A stretch of DNA of 64,000 bases from Osmia lignaria lignaria (GCF_051020975.1 NW_027478165.1:3936001-4000000), one strand, 5' to 3'. Positions 49,201-63,007 are shown, counted from the first letter of the stretch. Numbers and translations are program-made. The notes: generated by a model not told the origin, from the sequence alone.

Positions 49201-52200
49201 AGTTCCGAAGCCGCACCAACATAATAGAGATACAGAAACACCGTGGCCCCTTTCTTTGAGATAACTCTGCACTATTGCGAGCTGCAAATGCCACTTCCAG
49301 CTTAGCTGTGCAGAAGAAGAACAACAAGAAGAAGAAATATCTCGAAATATGTCCGTCAGGCCCCTTCCCTTGAGATAAATCTGCAAATATCTCGGAAACG
49401 AAGAGAGCTATGGCAAAATGATAAGAGACCTTTTTTGTAGAAAATTAAGTTGCCTACTTTTTATGTTCTATCATATTTTTTGATCAGATGCGTAGTTCTC
49501 GAGATATATCAAGATATTTAAAAGTTCCGAAGCCGCCCCAACATAATAGAGATACAGAAACACCGTGGCCCCTTTCTTTGAGATAACTCTGCACTATTGC
49601 GAGCTGCAAATGCCACTTCCAGCTTAGCTGTGCAGAGGAAGAACAACAAGAAGAAGAAATATCTCGAAATATGTCCGTCAGGCCAGTTCCTTTGAGCTGA
49701 ATCTGCAAATATCTCGGAAACGAAGCGAGCTATGGCAAAATGTTAAGAGACGTTTTTTGTAGAGAATTATGTTTCCTACAATTTACGTTCTATGATATTT
49801 TTTGATCAGAAGCGTAGTTTTCGAGATATATCGAGATATTTAAAAGTTCCGAAGCCGCACCAACATAATAGAGATACAGAAACACCGTGGCCCCTTTCTT
49901 TGAGATAACTCTGCACTAGTGCGAGCCGCAAATGCCACTTCCAGCTTAGCTGTGCAGAAGAAGAACAACAAGAAGAAGAAATATCTCGAAATATGTCCGT
50001 CAGGCCCCTTCCCTTGAGATAAATCTGCAAATATCTCGGAAACGAAGCGAGCTATGGCAAAATGTTAAGAGACCTTTTTTGTAGGGAATTACGTTTCCTA
50101 CTTTTTATGTTCTATGATATTTTTTGAACAGATGCGTAGTTCTCGAGATATATAAAGATATTTAAAAGTTCCGAAGCCGCACCAACATAATAGAGATACA
50201 GAAACACCGTGGCCCCTTTCTTTCAGATAGCTATGCACTATTGCGAGCTGCAAATGCCACTTCCAGCTTAGCTGTGCAGAAGAAGAACAACAAGAAGAAG
50301 AAATATCTCGAAATATGTCCGTCAGGCCCCTTACCTTGAGATAAATCTGCAAATATCTCGGAAACGAAGCGAGCTATGGCAAAATGTTAAGAGACCTTTT
50401 TTGTAGAGAATTAAGTTTCCTACTTTTTATCTTCTATGATATTTTCTGATCAGATGCGTAGTTCTCGAGATATATCAAGATATTTAAAAGTTCCGAAGCC
50501 GCACCAACATAATAGAGATACAGAAACACCGTGGCCCCTCTCTTTGAGATAACTCTGCACAATTGCGAGCTGCAAATGCCACTTCCAGCTTAGCTGTGCA
50601 GAAGAGGAACAACAAGAAGAAGAAATATCTCGAAATATGTCCGTCAGGCCCCTTCCCTTGAGATAAATCTGCAAATATCTCGGAAACGAAGCGAGCTATG
50701 GCAAAATGTTAAGAGACCTTTTTTGTAGCGAATTAAGTTTCCTACTTTTTATGTTCTATGATATTTTTTGATCAGACGCGTAGTTCTCGAGATATATCAA
50801 GATATTTAAAAGTTCCGAAGCCGCACCAACATAATAGAGATACAGAAACACCGTGGCCCCTCTCTTTGAGATAACTCTGCACTATTGCGAGCTGGAAATG
50901 CCACTTCCAGTTTAGCTGTGCAGAAGAAGAACAACAAGAAGAAGAAATATCTCGAAATATGTCCGTCAGGCCCCTTCCCTTGAGATAAATCTGCAAATAT
51001 CTCGGAAACGAAGAGAGCTATGGCAAAATGATAAGAGACCTTTTTTGTAGAGAATTAAGTTGCCTACTTTTTATGTTCTATGATATTTTTTGATCAGATG
51101 CGTAGTTCTCGAGATATATCAAGATATTTAAAAGTTCCGAAGCCGCCCCAACATAATAGAGATACAGAAACACCGTGGCCCCTTTCTTTGAGATAACTCT
51201 GCACTAGTGCGAGCCGCAAATGCCACTTCCAGCTTAGCTGTGCAGAAGAAGAACAACAAGAAGAAGAAATATCTCGAAATATGTCTGTCAGGCCCCTTCC
51301 CTTGAGATAAATCTGCAAATATCTCGGAAACGAAGCCAGCTATTGCAAAATGTTAAGAGACCTTTTTTGTAGAGAATTGAGTTTCCTACTTTTTATGTTC
51401 TATGAAATTTTTTGATCAGATGCGTAGTTCTCGAGATATATCAAGATATTTAAAAGTTAAGAAGCCGCACCAACATAATAGAGATACAGAAACACCGTGG
51501 CCCCTTTCTTTGAGATAACTCTGCACTATTGCGAGCTGCACATGCCACTTCCAGCTTAGCTGTGCAGAAGAAGAACAACAAGAAGAAGAAATATCACGAA
51601 ATATGTCCGTTAGGCCCCTTCCCTTGAGATAAATCTGCAAATATCTCGGAAACGAAGCGAGCTATGGCAAAATGTTAAGAGACCTTTTTTGTAGCGAATT
51701 AAGTTTCCTACTTTTTATGTTCTATGATATTTTTTGATCAGATGCGTAGTTCTCGAGATATATCAAGATATTTAAAAGTTCCGAAGCCGCACCAACATAA
51801 TAGAGATACAGAAACACCGTGGCCCCTTTCTTTCAGATAGCTATGCACTATTGCGAGCTGCAAATGCCACTTCCAGCTTAGCTGTGCAGAAGAAGAACAA
51901 CAAGAAGAAGAAATATCTCGAAATATGTCCGTCAGGCCCCTTACCTTGAGATAAATCTGCAAATATCTCGGAAACGAAGCGAGCTATTGCAAAATTTTAA
52001 GAGACCTTTTTTGTAGAGAATTGAGTTTCCTACTTTTTATGTTCTATGAAATTTTTTGATCAGATGCGTAGTTCTCGAGATATATCAAGATATTTAAAAG
52101 TTCCGAAGCCGCACCAACATAATAGAGATACAGAAACACCGTGGCCCCTTTCTTTCAGATAGCTATGCACTATTGCGAGCTGCAAATGCCACTTCCAGCT

Positions 52201-55200
52201 TAGCTGTGCAGAAGAAGAACAACAAGAAGAAGAAATATCTCGAAATATGTCCGTCAGGCCCCTTACCTTGAGATAAATCTGCAAATATCTCGGAAACGAA
52301 GCGAGCTATTGCAAAATGTTAAGAGACCTTTTTTGTAGAGAATTGAATTTCCTACTTTTTATGTTCTATGAAATTTTTTGATCAGATGCGTAGTTCTCGA
52401 GATATATCAAGATATTTAAAAGTTAAGAAGCCGCACCAACATAATAGAGATACAGAAACACCGTGGCCCCTTTCTTTGAGATAACTCTGCACTATTGCGA
52501 GCTGCAAATGCCACTTCCAACTTAGCTGTGCAGAAGAAGAACAACAAGAAGAAGAAATATCACGAAATATGTCCGTTAGGCCCCTTCCCTTGAGATAAAT
52601 CTGCAAATATCTCGGAAACGAAGCGAGCTATGGCAAAATGTTAAGAGACCTTTTTTGTAGCGAATTAAGTTTCCTACTTTTTATGTTCTATGATATTTTT
52701 TGATCAGATGCGTAGTTCTCGAGATATATCAAGATATTTAAAAGTTCCGAAGCCGCACCAACATAATAGAGATACAGAAACACCGTGGCCCCTTTCTTTC
52801 AGATAGCTATGCACTATTGCGAGCTGCAAATGCCACTTCCAGCTTAGCTGTACAGAAGAAGAACAACAAGAAGAAGAAATATCTCGAAATATGTCCGTCA
52901 GGCCCCTTCCCTTGAGATAAATCTGCAAATATCTCGGAAACGAAGCGAGCTATGGCAAAATGTTAAGAGACCTTTTTTGTAGAGAATTAAGTTTCCTACT
53001 TTTTATCTTCTATGATATTTTCTGATCAGATGCGTAGTTCTCGAGATATATCAAGATATTTAAAAGTTCCGAAGCCGCACCAACATAATAGAGATACAGA
53101 AACACCGTGGCCCCTCTCTTTGAGATAACTCTGCACAATTGCGAGCTGCAAATGCCACTTCCAGCTTAGCTGTGCAGAAGAGGAACAACAAGAAGAAGAA
53201 ATATCTCGAAATATGTCCGTCAGTCCCCTTCCCTTGAGATAAATCTGCAAATATCTCGGAAACGAAGCGAGCTATGGCAAAATGTTAAGAGACCTTTTTT
53301 GTAGAGAATTATGTTTCCTACTTTTTATGTTCTATGATATTTTTTGATCAGACGCGTAGTTCTCGAGATATATCAAGATATTTAAAAGTTCCGAAGCCGC
53401 ACCAACATAATAGAGATGCAGAAACACCGTGGCTCCTTTCTTTGAGATAACTCTGCACTATTGCGACCTGGAAATGCCACTTCCAGTTTAGCTGTGCAGA
53501 AGAAGAACAACAAGAAGAAGAAATATCTCGAAATATGTCCGTTAGGCCCCTTCCCTTGAGATAAATCTGCAAATATCTCGGAAACGAAGCGAGCTATGGC
53601 AAAATGTTAAGAGACCTTTTTTGTAGAGAATTAAGTTTCCTACGTTTTATGTTCTATGATATTTTTTGATCAGATGCGTAGTTCTCGAGATATATCAAGA
53701 TATTTAAAAGTTCCGAAGCCGCACCAACATAATAGAGATACAGAAACACCGTGGCCCCTTTCTTTGAGATAACTCTGCACTAGTGCGAGCCGCAAATGCC
53801 ACTTCCAGCTTAGCTGTGCAGAAGAAGAACAACAAGAAGAAGAAATATCTCGAAATATGTCCGTCAGGCCCCTTCCCTTGAGATAAATCTGCAAATATCT
53901 CGGAAACGAAGAGAGCTATGGCAAAATGATAACAGACCTTTTTTGTAGAGAATTAAGTTTTCTACTTTTTATGTTCTATGATATTTTTTGATCAGAAGCG
54001 TAGTTTTCGAGATATATCGAGATATTTAAAAGTTCCGAAGCCGCACCAACATAATAGAGATACAGAAACACCGTGGCCCCTTTCTTTGAGATAACTCTGC
54101 ACTAGTGCGAGCCGCAAATGCCACTTCCAGCTTAGCTGTGCAGAAGAAGAACAACAAGAAGAAGAAATATCACGAAATATGTCCGTTAGGCCCCTTCCCT
54201 TGAGATAAATCTGCAAATATCTCGGAAACGAAGCGAGCTATTGCAAAATGTTAAGAGACCTTTTTTGTATAGAATTGAGTTTCCTACTTTTTATGTTCTA
54301 TGAAATTTTTTGATCAGATGCGTAGTTCTCGAGATATATCAAGATATTTAAAAGTTAAGAAGCCGCACCAACATAATAGAGATACAGAAACACCGTGGCC
54401 CCTTTCTTTGAGATAACTCTGCACTATTGCGAGCTGCAAATGCCACTTCCAGCTTAGCTGTGCAGAAGAAGAACAAGAAGAAGAAGAAATATCACGAAAT
54501 ATGTCCGTTAGGCCCCTTCCCTTGAGATAAATCTGCAAATATCTCGGAAACGAAGCGAGCTATGGCAAAATGTTAAGAGACCTTTTTTGTAGCGAATTAA
54601 GTTTCCTACTTTTTATGTTCTATGATATTTTTTGATCAGATGCGTAGTTCTCGAGATATATCAAGATATTTAAAAGTTCCGAAGCCGCACCAACATAATA
54701 GAGATACAGAAACACCGTGGCCCCTTTCTTTCAGATAGCTATGCACTATTGCGAGCTGCAAATGCCACTTCCAGCTTAGCTGTGCAGAAGAAGAACAACA
54801 AGAAGAAGAAATATCTCGAAATATGTCCGTCAGGCCCCTTACCTTGAGATAAATCTGCAAATATCTCGGAAACGAAGCGAGCTATGGCAAAATGTTAAGA
54901 GACCTTTTTTGTAGAGAATTAAGTTTCCTACTTTTTATCTTGTATGATATTTTCTGATCAGATGCGTAGTTCTCGAGATATATCAAGATATTTAAAAGTT
55001 CCGAAGCCGCACCAACATAATAGAGATACAGAAACACCGTGGCCCCTCTCTTTGAGATAACTCTGCACAATTGCGAGCTGCAAATGCCACTTCCAGCTTA
55101 GCTGTGCAGAAGAGGAACAACAAGAAGAAGAAATATCTCGAAATATGTCCGTCAGGCCCCTTCCCTTGAGATAAATCTGCAAATATCTCGGAAACGAAGC

Positions 55201-55601
55201 GAGCTATGGCAAAATGATAAGAGACCTTTTTTGTAGAGAATTAAGTTTCCTACTTTTTATGTTCTATGATATTTTTTGATCAGATGCGTAGTTCTCGAGA
55301 TATATCAAGATATTTAAAAGTTCCGAAGCCGCACCAACATAATAGAGATACAGAAACACCGTGGCCCCTTTCTTTGAGATAACTCTGCACTATTGCGAGC
55401 TGCAAATGCCACTTCCAGCTTAGCTGTGCAGAGGAAGAACAACAAGAAGAAGAAATATCTCGAAATATGTCCGTCAGGCCAGTTCCTTTGAGCTGAATCT
55501 GCAAATATCTCGGAAACGAAGCGAGCTATGGCAAAATGTTAAGAGACGTTTTTTGTAGAGAATTATGTTTCCTACAATTTATGTTCTATGATATTTTTTG
55601 A
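46267..55601 (+). repeat. e-f-g trimer modules with interspersed monomers
   Basis: The e-f-g trimer (966 bp) is present at 46267, 52382 and 54314. Partial forms are f-g at 50128 and e-f-f at 51416, where the f monomer is tandemly doubled (51738 and 52060). Extra g monomers occur at 48197, 50450, 53026 and 54958. Between them lie B-type monomers (CAGTTCCTTTGAGCTGAATC; 47553, 49484, 55280), last seen at 558 and 1524, and c-like monomers with CTAGTGCGAG (49806, 51094, 53670, 53992). The offset of 1932 from 52382 to 54314 holds for three consecutive monomers. Confidence 0.85.
47233..47552 (+). repeat. 320-bp monomer with two separate deletions
   Basis: This is the shortest monomer in the window. 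It has one base missing in CCTTCCCTGAG (normally CCTTCCCTTGAG, near 47436) and another in TTAACAGACTTTTTTG (normally TTAAGAGACCTTTTTTG, near 47492). The second deletion is also found alone in the 321-bp monomers at 34036 and 48841, which suggests it spread by homogenisation and the first deletion came later or by exchange. Confidence 0.88.
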
Positions 55602-55923
55602 TCAGAAGCGTAGTTTTCGAGATATATCGAGATACTTAAAAGTTCCGAAGCCGCACCAACATATTAGAGATACAGAAACACCGTGGCCCCTTTCTTTGAG
55701 ATAACTGTGCACTAGTGCGAGCCGCAAATGCCACTTCCAGCTTAGCTGTGCAGAAGAAGAACAACAAGAAGAAGAAATATCTCGAAATATGTCCGTCAGG
55801 CCCCTTCCCTTGAGATAAATCTGCAAATATCTCGGAAACGAAGCGAGCTATGGCAAAATGTTAAGAGACCTTTTTTGTAGAGAATTAAGTTTCCTACTTT
55901 TTATGTTCTATGATATTTTTTGA
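55602..55923 (+). repeat. Monomer with distant twin 6118 bp away
   Basis: It carries ACATATTAGAG and a GTGCACTAGTG context. The same linked pair occurs at 61720, exactly 19 monomers downstream, and the monomers preceding them (55280 and 61398) also share the B-type tail. The two-monomer block thus survived amplification of the intervening 5-mer and 4-mer repeats. Confidence 0.83.
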
Positions 55924-57533
55924 TCAGATGCGTAGTTCTCGAGATATATCAAGATATTTAAAAGTTCCGAAGCCGCACCAACATAATACAGATACAGAAA
56001 CACCGTGGCCCCTTTCTTTGAGATAACTCTGCACTATTGCGAGCCGCAAATGCCACTTCCAGCTTAGCTGTGCAGAAGAAGAACAACAAGAAGAAGAAAT
56101 ATCTCGAAATATGTCCGTCAGGCCCCTTCCCTTGAGATAAATCTGCAAATATCTCGGAAACCACGCGAGCTATGGCAAAATGTTAAGAGACCTTTTTTGT
56201 AGAGAATTATGTTTCCTACTTTTTATGTTCTATGATATTTTTTGATCAGATGCGTAGTTCTCGAGATATATCAAGATATTTAAAAGTTCCGAAACCGCAC
56301 CAACATAATAGAGATACAGAAACACCGTGGCCCCTTTCTTTGAGATAACTCTGCACTATTGCGAGCTGTAAATGCCACTTCCAGCTTAGCTGTGCAGAAG
56401 AAGAACAACAAGAAGAAGAAATATCTCGAAATATGTCCGTCAGGCCCCTGCCCTTGAGATATATCTGCAAATATCTCGGAAACCAAGCGAGCTATGGCAA
56501 AATGTTAAGAGACCTTTTTTGTAGAGAATTATGTTTCCTACAATTTATGTTCTATGATATTTTTTGATCAGAAGCGTAGTTTTCGAGATATATCTAGATA
56601 TTTAAAAGTTACGAAGCCGCACCAACATAATAGAGATACAGAAACACCGTGGCCCCTTTCTTTGAGATAACTCTGCAATAGTGCGAGCCGCAAATGCCAC
56701 TTCCAGCTTAGCTGTGCAGAAGAAGAACAACAAGAAGAAGAAATATCTCGAAATATGTCCGTCAGGCCCCTTCCCTTGAGATAAATCTGCAAATATCTCG
56801 GAAACGAAGCGAGCTATGGCAAAATGTTAAGAGACCTTTTTTGTAGAGAATTAAGTTTCCTACTTTTTATGTTCTATGATATTTTTTGATCAGATGCGTA
56901 GTTCTCGAGATATATCAAGATATTTAAAAGTTCCGAAGCCGCACCAACATAATAGAGATACAGAAACACCGTGGCCCCTTTCTTTGAGATAACTCTGCAC
57001 TATTGCGAGCTGCAAATGCCACTTCCAGCTTAGCTGTGCAGAGGAAGAACAACAAGAAAAAGAAGTATCTCGAAATATGTCCGTCAGGCCCGTTCCTTTG
57101 AGCTGAATCTGCAAATATCTCGGAAACGAAGCGAGCTATGGCAAAATGTTAAGAGACGTTTTTTGTAGAGAATTATGTTTCCTACAATTTATGTTCTATG
57201 ATATTTTTTGATCAGAAGCGTAGTTTTCGAGATATATCGAGATATTTAAAAGTTCCGAAGCCGCACCAACATAATAGAGATACAGAAACACCGTGGCCCC
57301 TTGCTTTGAGATAACTCTGCACTAGTGCGAGCCGCAAATGCCACTTCCAGCTTAGCTGTGCAGAAGAAGAACAACAAGAAGAAGAAATATCTCGAAATAT
57401 GTCCGACAGGCCCCTTCCCTTGAGATAAATCTGCAAATATCTCGGAAACGAAGCGAGCTATGGCGAAATATTAAGAGACCTTTTTTGTAGAGAATTAAGT
57501 TTCCTACTTTTTATGTTCTATGATATTTTTTGA
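55924..57533 (+). repeat. 5-mer higher-order repeat, copy 1 (1610 bp)
   Basis: Five 322-bp monomers (55924, 56246, 56568, 56890, 57212) with clear private markers: CAGATACAG and AAACCACGCG; CGAAACCGC and GGCCCCTGCCC with GATATATC; ATCTAGATATTT and TTACGAAGCC; AACAAGAAAAAGAAGTATC; and CCCTTGCTTTGAG with GTCCGACAGG and GGCGAAATATT. Confidence 0.93.
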
Positions 57534-59143
57534 TCAGATGCGTAGTTCTCGAGATATATCAAGATATTTAAAAGTTCCGAAGCCGCACCAACATAATACA
57601 GATACAGAAACACCGTGGCCCCTTTCTTTGAGATAACTCTGCACTATTGCGAGCCGCAAATGCCACTTCCAGCTTAGCTGTGCAGAAGAAGAACAACAAG
57701 AAGAAGAAATATCTCGAAATATGTCCGTCAGGCCCCTTCCCTTGAGATAAATCTGCAAATATCTCGGAAACCACGCGAGCTATGGCAAAATGTTAAGAGA
57801 CCTTTTTTGTAGAGAATTATGTTTCCTACTTTTTATGTTCTATGATATTTTTTGATCAGATGCGTAGTTCTCGAGATATATCAAGATATTTAAAAGTTCC
57901 GAAACCGCACCAACATAATAGAGATACAGAAACACCGTGGCCCCTTTCTTTGAGATAACTCTGCACTATTGCGAGCTGTAAATGCCACTTCCAGCTTAGC
58001 TGTGCAGAAGAAGAACAACAAGAAGAAGAAATATCTCGAAATATGTCCGTCAGGCCCCTGCCCTTGAGATATATCTGCAAATATCTCGGAAACCAAGCGA
58101 GCTATGGCAAAATGTTAAGAGACCTTTTTTGTAGAGAATTATGTTTCCTACAATTTATGTTCTATGATATTTTTTGATCAGAAGCGTAGTTTTCGAGATA
58201 TATCTAGATATTTCAAAGTTACGAAGCCGCACCAACATAATAGAGATACAGAAACACCGTGGCCCCTTTCTTTGAGATAACTCTGCAATAGTGCGAGCCG
58301 CAAATGCCACTTCCAGCTTAGCTGTGCAGAAGAAGAACAACAAGAAGAAGAAATATCTCGAAATATGTCCGTCAGGCCCCTTCCCTTGAGATAAATCTGC
58401 AAATATCTCGGAAACGAAGCGAGCTATGGCAAAATGTTAAGAGACCTTTTTTGTAGAGAATTAAGTTTCCTACTTTTTATGTTCTATGATATTTTTTGAT
58501 CAGATGCGTAGTTCTCGAGATATATCAAGATATTTAAAAGTTCCGAAGCCGCACCAACATAATAGAGATACAGAAACACCGTGGCCCCTTTCTTTGAGAT
58601 AACTCTGCACTATTGCGAGCTGCAAATGCCACTTCCAGCTTAGCTGTGCAGAGGAAGAACAACAAGAAAAAGAAGTATCTCGAAATATGTCCGTCAGGCC
58701 CGTTCCTTTGAGCTGAATCTGCAAATATCTCGGAAACGAAGCGAGCTATGGCAAAATGTTAAGAGACGTTTTTTGTAGAGAATTATGTTTCCTACAATTT
58801 ATGTTCTATGATATTTTTTGATCAGAAGCGTAGTTTTCGAGATATATCGAGATATTTAAAAGTTCCGAAGCCGCACCAACATAATAGAGATACAGAAACA
58901 CCGTGGCCCCTTGCTTTGAGATAACTCTGCACTAGTGCGAGCCGCAAATGCCACTTCCAGCTTAGCTGTGCAGAAGAAGAACAACAAGAAGAAGAAATAT
59001 CTCGAAATATGTCCGACAGGCCCCTTCCCTTGAGATAAATCTGCAAATATCTCGGAAACGAAGCGAGCTATGGCGAAATATTAAGAGACCTTTTTTGTAG
59101 AGAATTAAGTTTCCTACTTTTTATCTTCTATGATATTTTTTGA
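57534..59143 (+). repeat. 5-mer higher-order repeat, copy 2 (1610 bp)
   Basis: All five monomers of copy 1 recur at +1610 with the same markers. The differences I noticed are ATATTTCAAAG at 58208-58218 versus ATATTTAAAAG in copy 1, and ATCTTCTATG versus ATGTTCTATG at the very end. This is a very recent duplication. Confidence 0.93.
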
Positions 59144-60753
59144 TCAGATGCGTAGTTCTCGAGATATATCAAGATATTTAAAAGTTCCGAAGCCGCACCA
59201 ACATAATACAGATACAGAAACACCGTGGCCCCTTTCTTTGAGATAACTCTGCACTATTGCGAGCTGCAAATGCCACTTCCAGCTTAGCTGTGCAGAGGAA
59301 GAACAACAAGAAGAAGAAATATCTCGAAATATGTCCGTCAGGCCCCTGCCCTTGAGATATATCTGCAAATATCTCGGAAACCAAGCGAGCTATGGCAAAA
59401 TGTTAAGAGACCTTTTTTGTAGAGAATTATGTTTCCTACAATTTATGTTCTATGATATTTTTTGATCAGAAGCGTAGTTTTCGAGATATATCTAGATATT
59501 TAAAAGTTACGAAGCCGCACCAACATAATAGAGATACAGAAACACCGTGGCCCCTTTCTTTGAGATAACTCTGCAATAGTGCGAGCCGCAAATGCCACTT
59601 CCAGCTTAGCTGTGCAGAAGAAGAACAACAAGAAGAAGAAATATCTCGAAATATGTCCGTCAGGCCCCTTCCCTTGAGATAAATCTGCAAATATCTCGGA
59701 AACGAAGCGAGCTATGGCAAAATGTTAAGAGACCTTTTTTGTAGAGAATTAAGTTTCCTACTTTTTATGTTCTATGATATTTTTTGATCAGATGCGTAGT
59801 TCTCGAGATATATCAAGATATTTAAAAGTTCCGAAGCCGCACCAACATAATAGAGATACAGAAACACCGTGGCCCCTTTCTTTGAGATAACTCTGCACTA
59901 TTGCGAGCTGCAAATGCCACTTCCAGCTTAGCTGTGCAGAGGAAGAACAACAAGAAAAAGAAGTATCTCGAAATATGTCCGTCAGGCCCGTTCCTTTGAG
60001 CTGAATCTGCAAATATCTCGGAAACGAAGCGAGCTATGGCAAAATGTTAAGAGACGTTTTTTGTAGAGAATTATGTTTCCTACAATTTATGTTCTATGAT
60101 ATTTTTTGATCAGAAGCGTAGTTTTCGAGATATATCGAGATATTTAAAAGTTCCGAAGCCGCACCAACATAATAGAGATACAGAAACACCGTGGCCCCTT
60201 GCTTTGAGATAACTCTGCACTAGTGCGAGCCGCAAATGCCACTTCCAGCTTAGCTGTGCAGAAGAAGAACAACAAGAAGAAGAAATATCTCGAAATATGT
60301 CCGACAGGCCCCTTCCCTTGAGATAAATCTGCAAATATCTCGGAAACGAAGCGAGCTATGGCGAAATATTAAGAGACCTTTTTTGTAGAGAATTAAGTTT
60401 CCTACTTTTTATCTTCTATGATATTTTTTGATCAGATGCGTAGTTCTCGAGATATATCAAGATATTTAAAAGTTCCGAAGCCGCACCAACATAATACAGA
60501 TACAGAAACACCGTGGCCCCTTTCTTTGAGATAACTCTGCACTATTGCGAGCTGCAAATGCCACTTCCAGCTTAGCTGTGCAGAGGAAGAACAACAAGAA
60601 GAAGAAATATCTCGAAATATGTCCGTTAGGCCCCTTCCCTTGAGATAAATCTGCAAATATCTCGGAAACGACGCGAGTTATGGCAAAATGTTAAGAGACC
60701 TTTTTTGTAGAGAATTAAGTTTCCTACTTTTTATGTTCTATGATATTTTTTGA
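59144..60753 (+). repeat. 4-mer derivative of the 5-mer repeat (1288 bp)
   Basis: The first monomer (59144) fuses the start of the first 5-mer monomer (CAGATACAG) to the end of the second (GGCCCCTGCCC, GATATATC, AAACCAAGCG), with a GCAGAGGAAG middle like the fourth. The next three (59466, 59788, 60110) match 58178, 58500 and 58822 at +1288. A further copy starts at 60432 and follows 59144 until about 60625, where it changes to GTCCGTTAGG. Loss of one monomer by an unequal exchange is the simplest reading. Confidence 0.9.
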
Positions 60754-63007
60754 TCAGATGCGTAGTTCTCGAGATATATCAAGATATTTAAAAGTTCCGA
60801 AGCCGCACCAACATAATAGAGATACAGAAACACCGTGGCCCCTTTCTTTGAGATAACTCTGCACTATTGCGAGCTGGAAATGCCACTTCCAGTTTAGCTG
60901 TGCAGAAGAAGAACAACAAGAAGAAGAAATATCTCGAAATATGTCCGTTGGGCCCCTTCCCTTGAGATAAATCTGCAAATATCTCGGAAACGAAGCGAGC
61001 TATGGCAAAATGTTAAGAGACCTTTTTTGTAGAGAATTAAGATTCCTACTTTTTATGTTCTATGATATTTTTTGATCAGAAGCGTAGTTTTCGAGATATA
61101 TCGAGATATTTAAAAGTCCCGAAGCCGCACCAACATAATAGAGATACAGAAACACCGTGGCCCCTTTCTTTGAGATAACTCTGCACTATTGCGAGCTGCA
61201 AATGCCACTTCCAGGTTAGCTGTGCAGAAGAAGAACAACAAGAAGAAGAAATATCTCGAAATATGTCCGTCAGGCCCCTTCCCTTGAGATAAATCTGCAA
61301 ATATCTCGGAAACGAAGCGAGCTATGGCAAAATGTTAAGAGACCTTTTTTGTAGAGAATTAAGTTTCCTACTTTTTATGTTCTATGATATTTTTTGATCA
61401 GAAGCGTAGTTGTCGAGATATATCGAGATATTTAAAAGTTCCGAAGCCGCACCAACATAATAGAGATACAGAAACACGGTGGCCCCTTTCTTTGAGATAA
61501 CTCTGCACTAGTGCGAGCCGCAAATGCCACTTCCAGCTTAGCTGTGCAGAAGAAGAACAACAAGAAGAAGAAATATCTCGAAATATGTCCGTCAGGCCAG
61601 TTCCTTTGAGCTGAATCTGCAAATATCTCGGAAACGAAGCGAGCTATGGCAAAATGTTAAGAGACGTTTTTTGTAGCGAATTATGTTTCCTACAATTTAT
61701 GTTCTATGATATTTTTTGATCAGAAGCGTAGTTTTCGAGATATATCGAGATACTTAAAAGTTCCGAAGCCGCACCAACATATTAGAGATACAGAAACACC
61801 GTGGCCCCTTTCTTTGAGATAAATGTGCACTAGTGCGAGCCGCAAATGCCACTTCCAGCTTAGCTGTGCAGAAGAAGAACAACAAGAAGAAGAAACTTCT
61901 CGAAATATGTCCGTCAGGCCCCTTCCCTTGAGATAAATCTGCAAATATCTCGGAAACGAAGCGAGCTATGGCAAAATGTTAAGAGACCTTTTTTGTAGAG
62001 AATTAAGTTTCCTACTTTTTATGTTCTATGATATTTTTTGATCAGATGCGTAGTTCTCGAGATATATCAAGATATTTAAAAGTTCCGAAACCGCACCAAC
62101 ATAATAGAGATACAGAAACGCCGTGGCCCCTTTCTTTGAGATAACTCTGCACTATTGCGAGCTGTAAATGCCACTTCCAGCTTAGCTGTGCAGAAGAAGA
62201 ACAACAAGAAGAAGAAATATATCGATATATGTCCGTCAGGCCCCTGCCCTTGAGATATATCTGCAAATCTCTCGGAAACCAAGCGAGCTATGGCAAAATG
62301 TTAAGAGACCTTTTTTGTAGAGAATTAAGATTCCTACTTTTTATGTTCTATGATATTTTTTGATCAGAAGCGTAGTTTTCGAGATATATCGAGATATTTA
62401 AAAGTCCCGAAGCCGCACCAACATAATAGAGATACAGAAACACCGTGGCCCCTTTCTTTGAGATAACTCTGCACTATTGCGAGCTGCAAATGCCACTTCC
62501 AGCTTAGCTGTGCAGAAGAAGAACAACAAGAAGAAGAAATATCTCGAAATATGTCCGTCAGGCCCCTTCCCTTGAGATAAATCTGCAAATATCTCGGAAA
62601 CGAAGCGAGCTATGGCAAAATGTTAAGAGACCTTTTTTGTAGAGAATTAAGTTTCCTACTTTTTATGTTCTATGATATTTTTTGATCAGAAGCGTAGTTG
62701 TCGAGATATATCGAGATATTTAAAAGTTCCGAAACCGCACCAACATAATAGAGATACAGAAACGCCGTGGCCCCTTTCTTTGAGATAACTCTGCACTATT
62801 GCGAGCTGTAAATGCCACTTCCAGCTTAGCTGTGCAGAAGAAGAACAACAAGAAGAAGAAATATCTCGAAATATGTCCGACAGGCCCCTTCCCTTGAGAT
62901 AAATCTGCAAATATCTCGGAAACGAAGCGAGCTATGGCGAAATATTAAGAGACCTTTTTTGTAGAGAATTAAGTTTCCTACTTTTTATCTTCTATGATAT
63001 TTTTTGA
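60754..63007 (+). repeat. Mosaic monomers between two 4-mer blocks
   Basis: Monomers at 60754 (S-like, CTGGAAATGCC), 61076, 61398, 61720, 62042, 62364 and 62686. Two of them, 61076 and 62364, share AAAGTCCCGAAG at an offset of 1288, and 61398 and 62686 share TAGTTGTCGAG at the same offset. Monomer 61720 is the twin of 55602. Monomer 62042 has private changes (ATATATCGATATATG, AATCTCTCGG). Monomer 62686 is a three-part mosaic. Confidence 0.83.
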
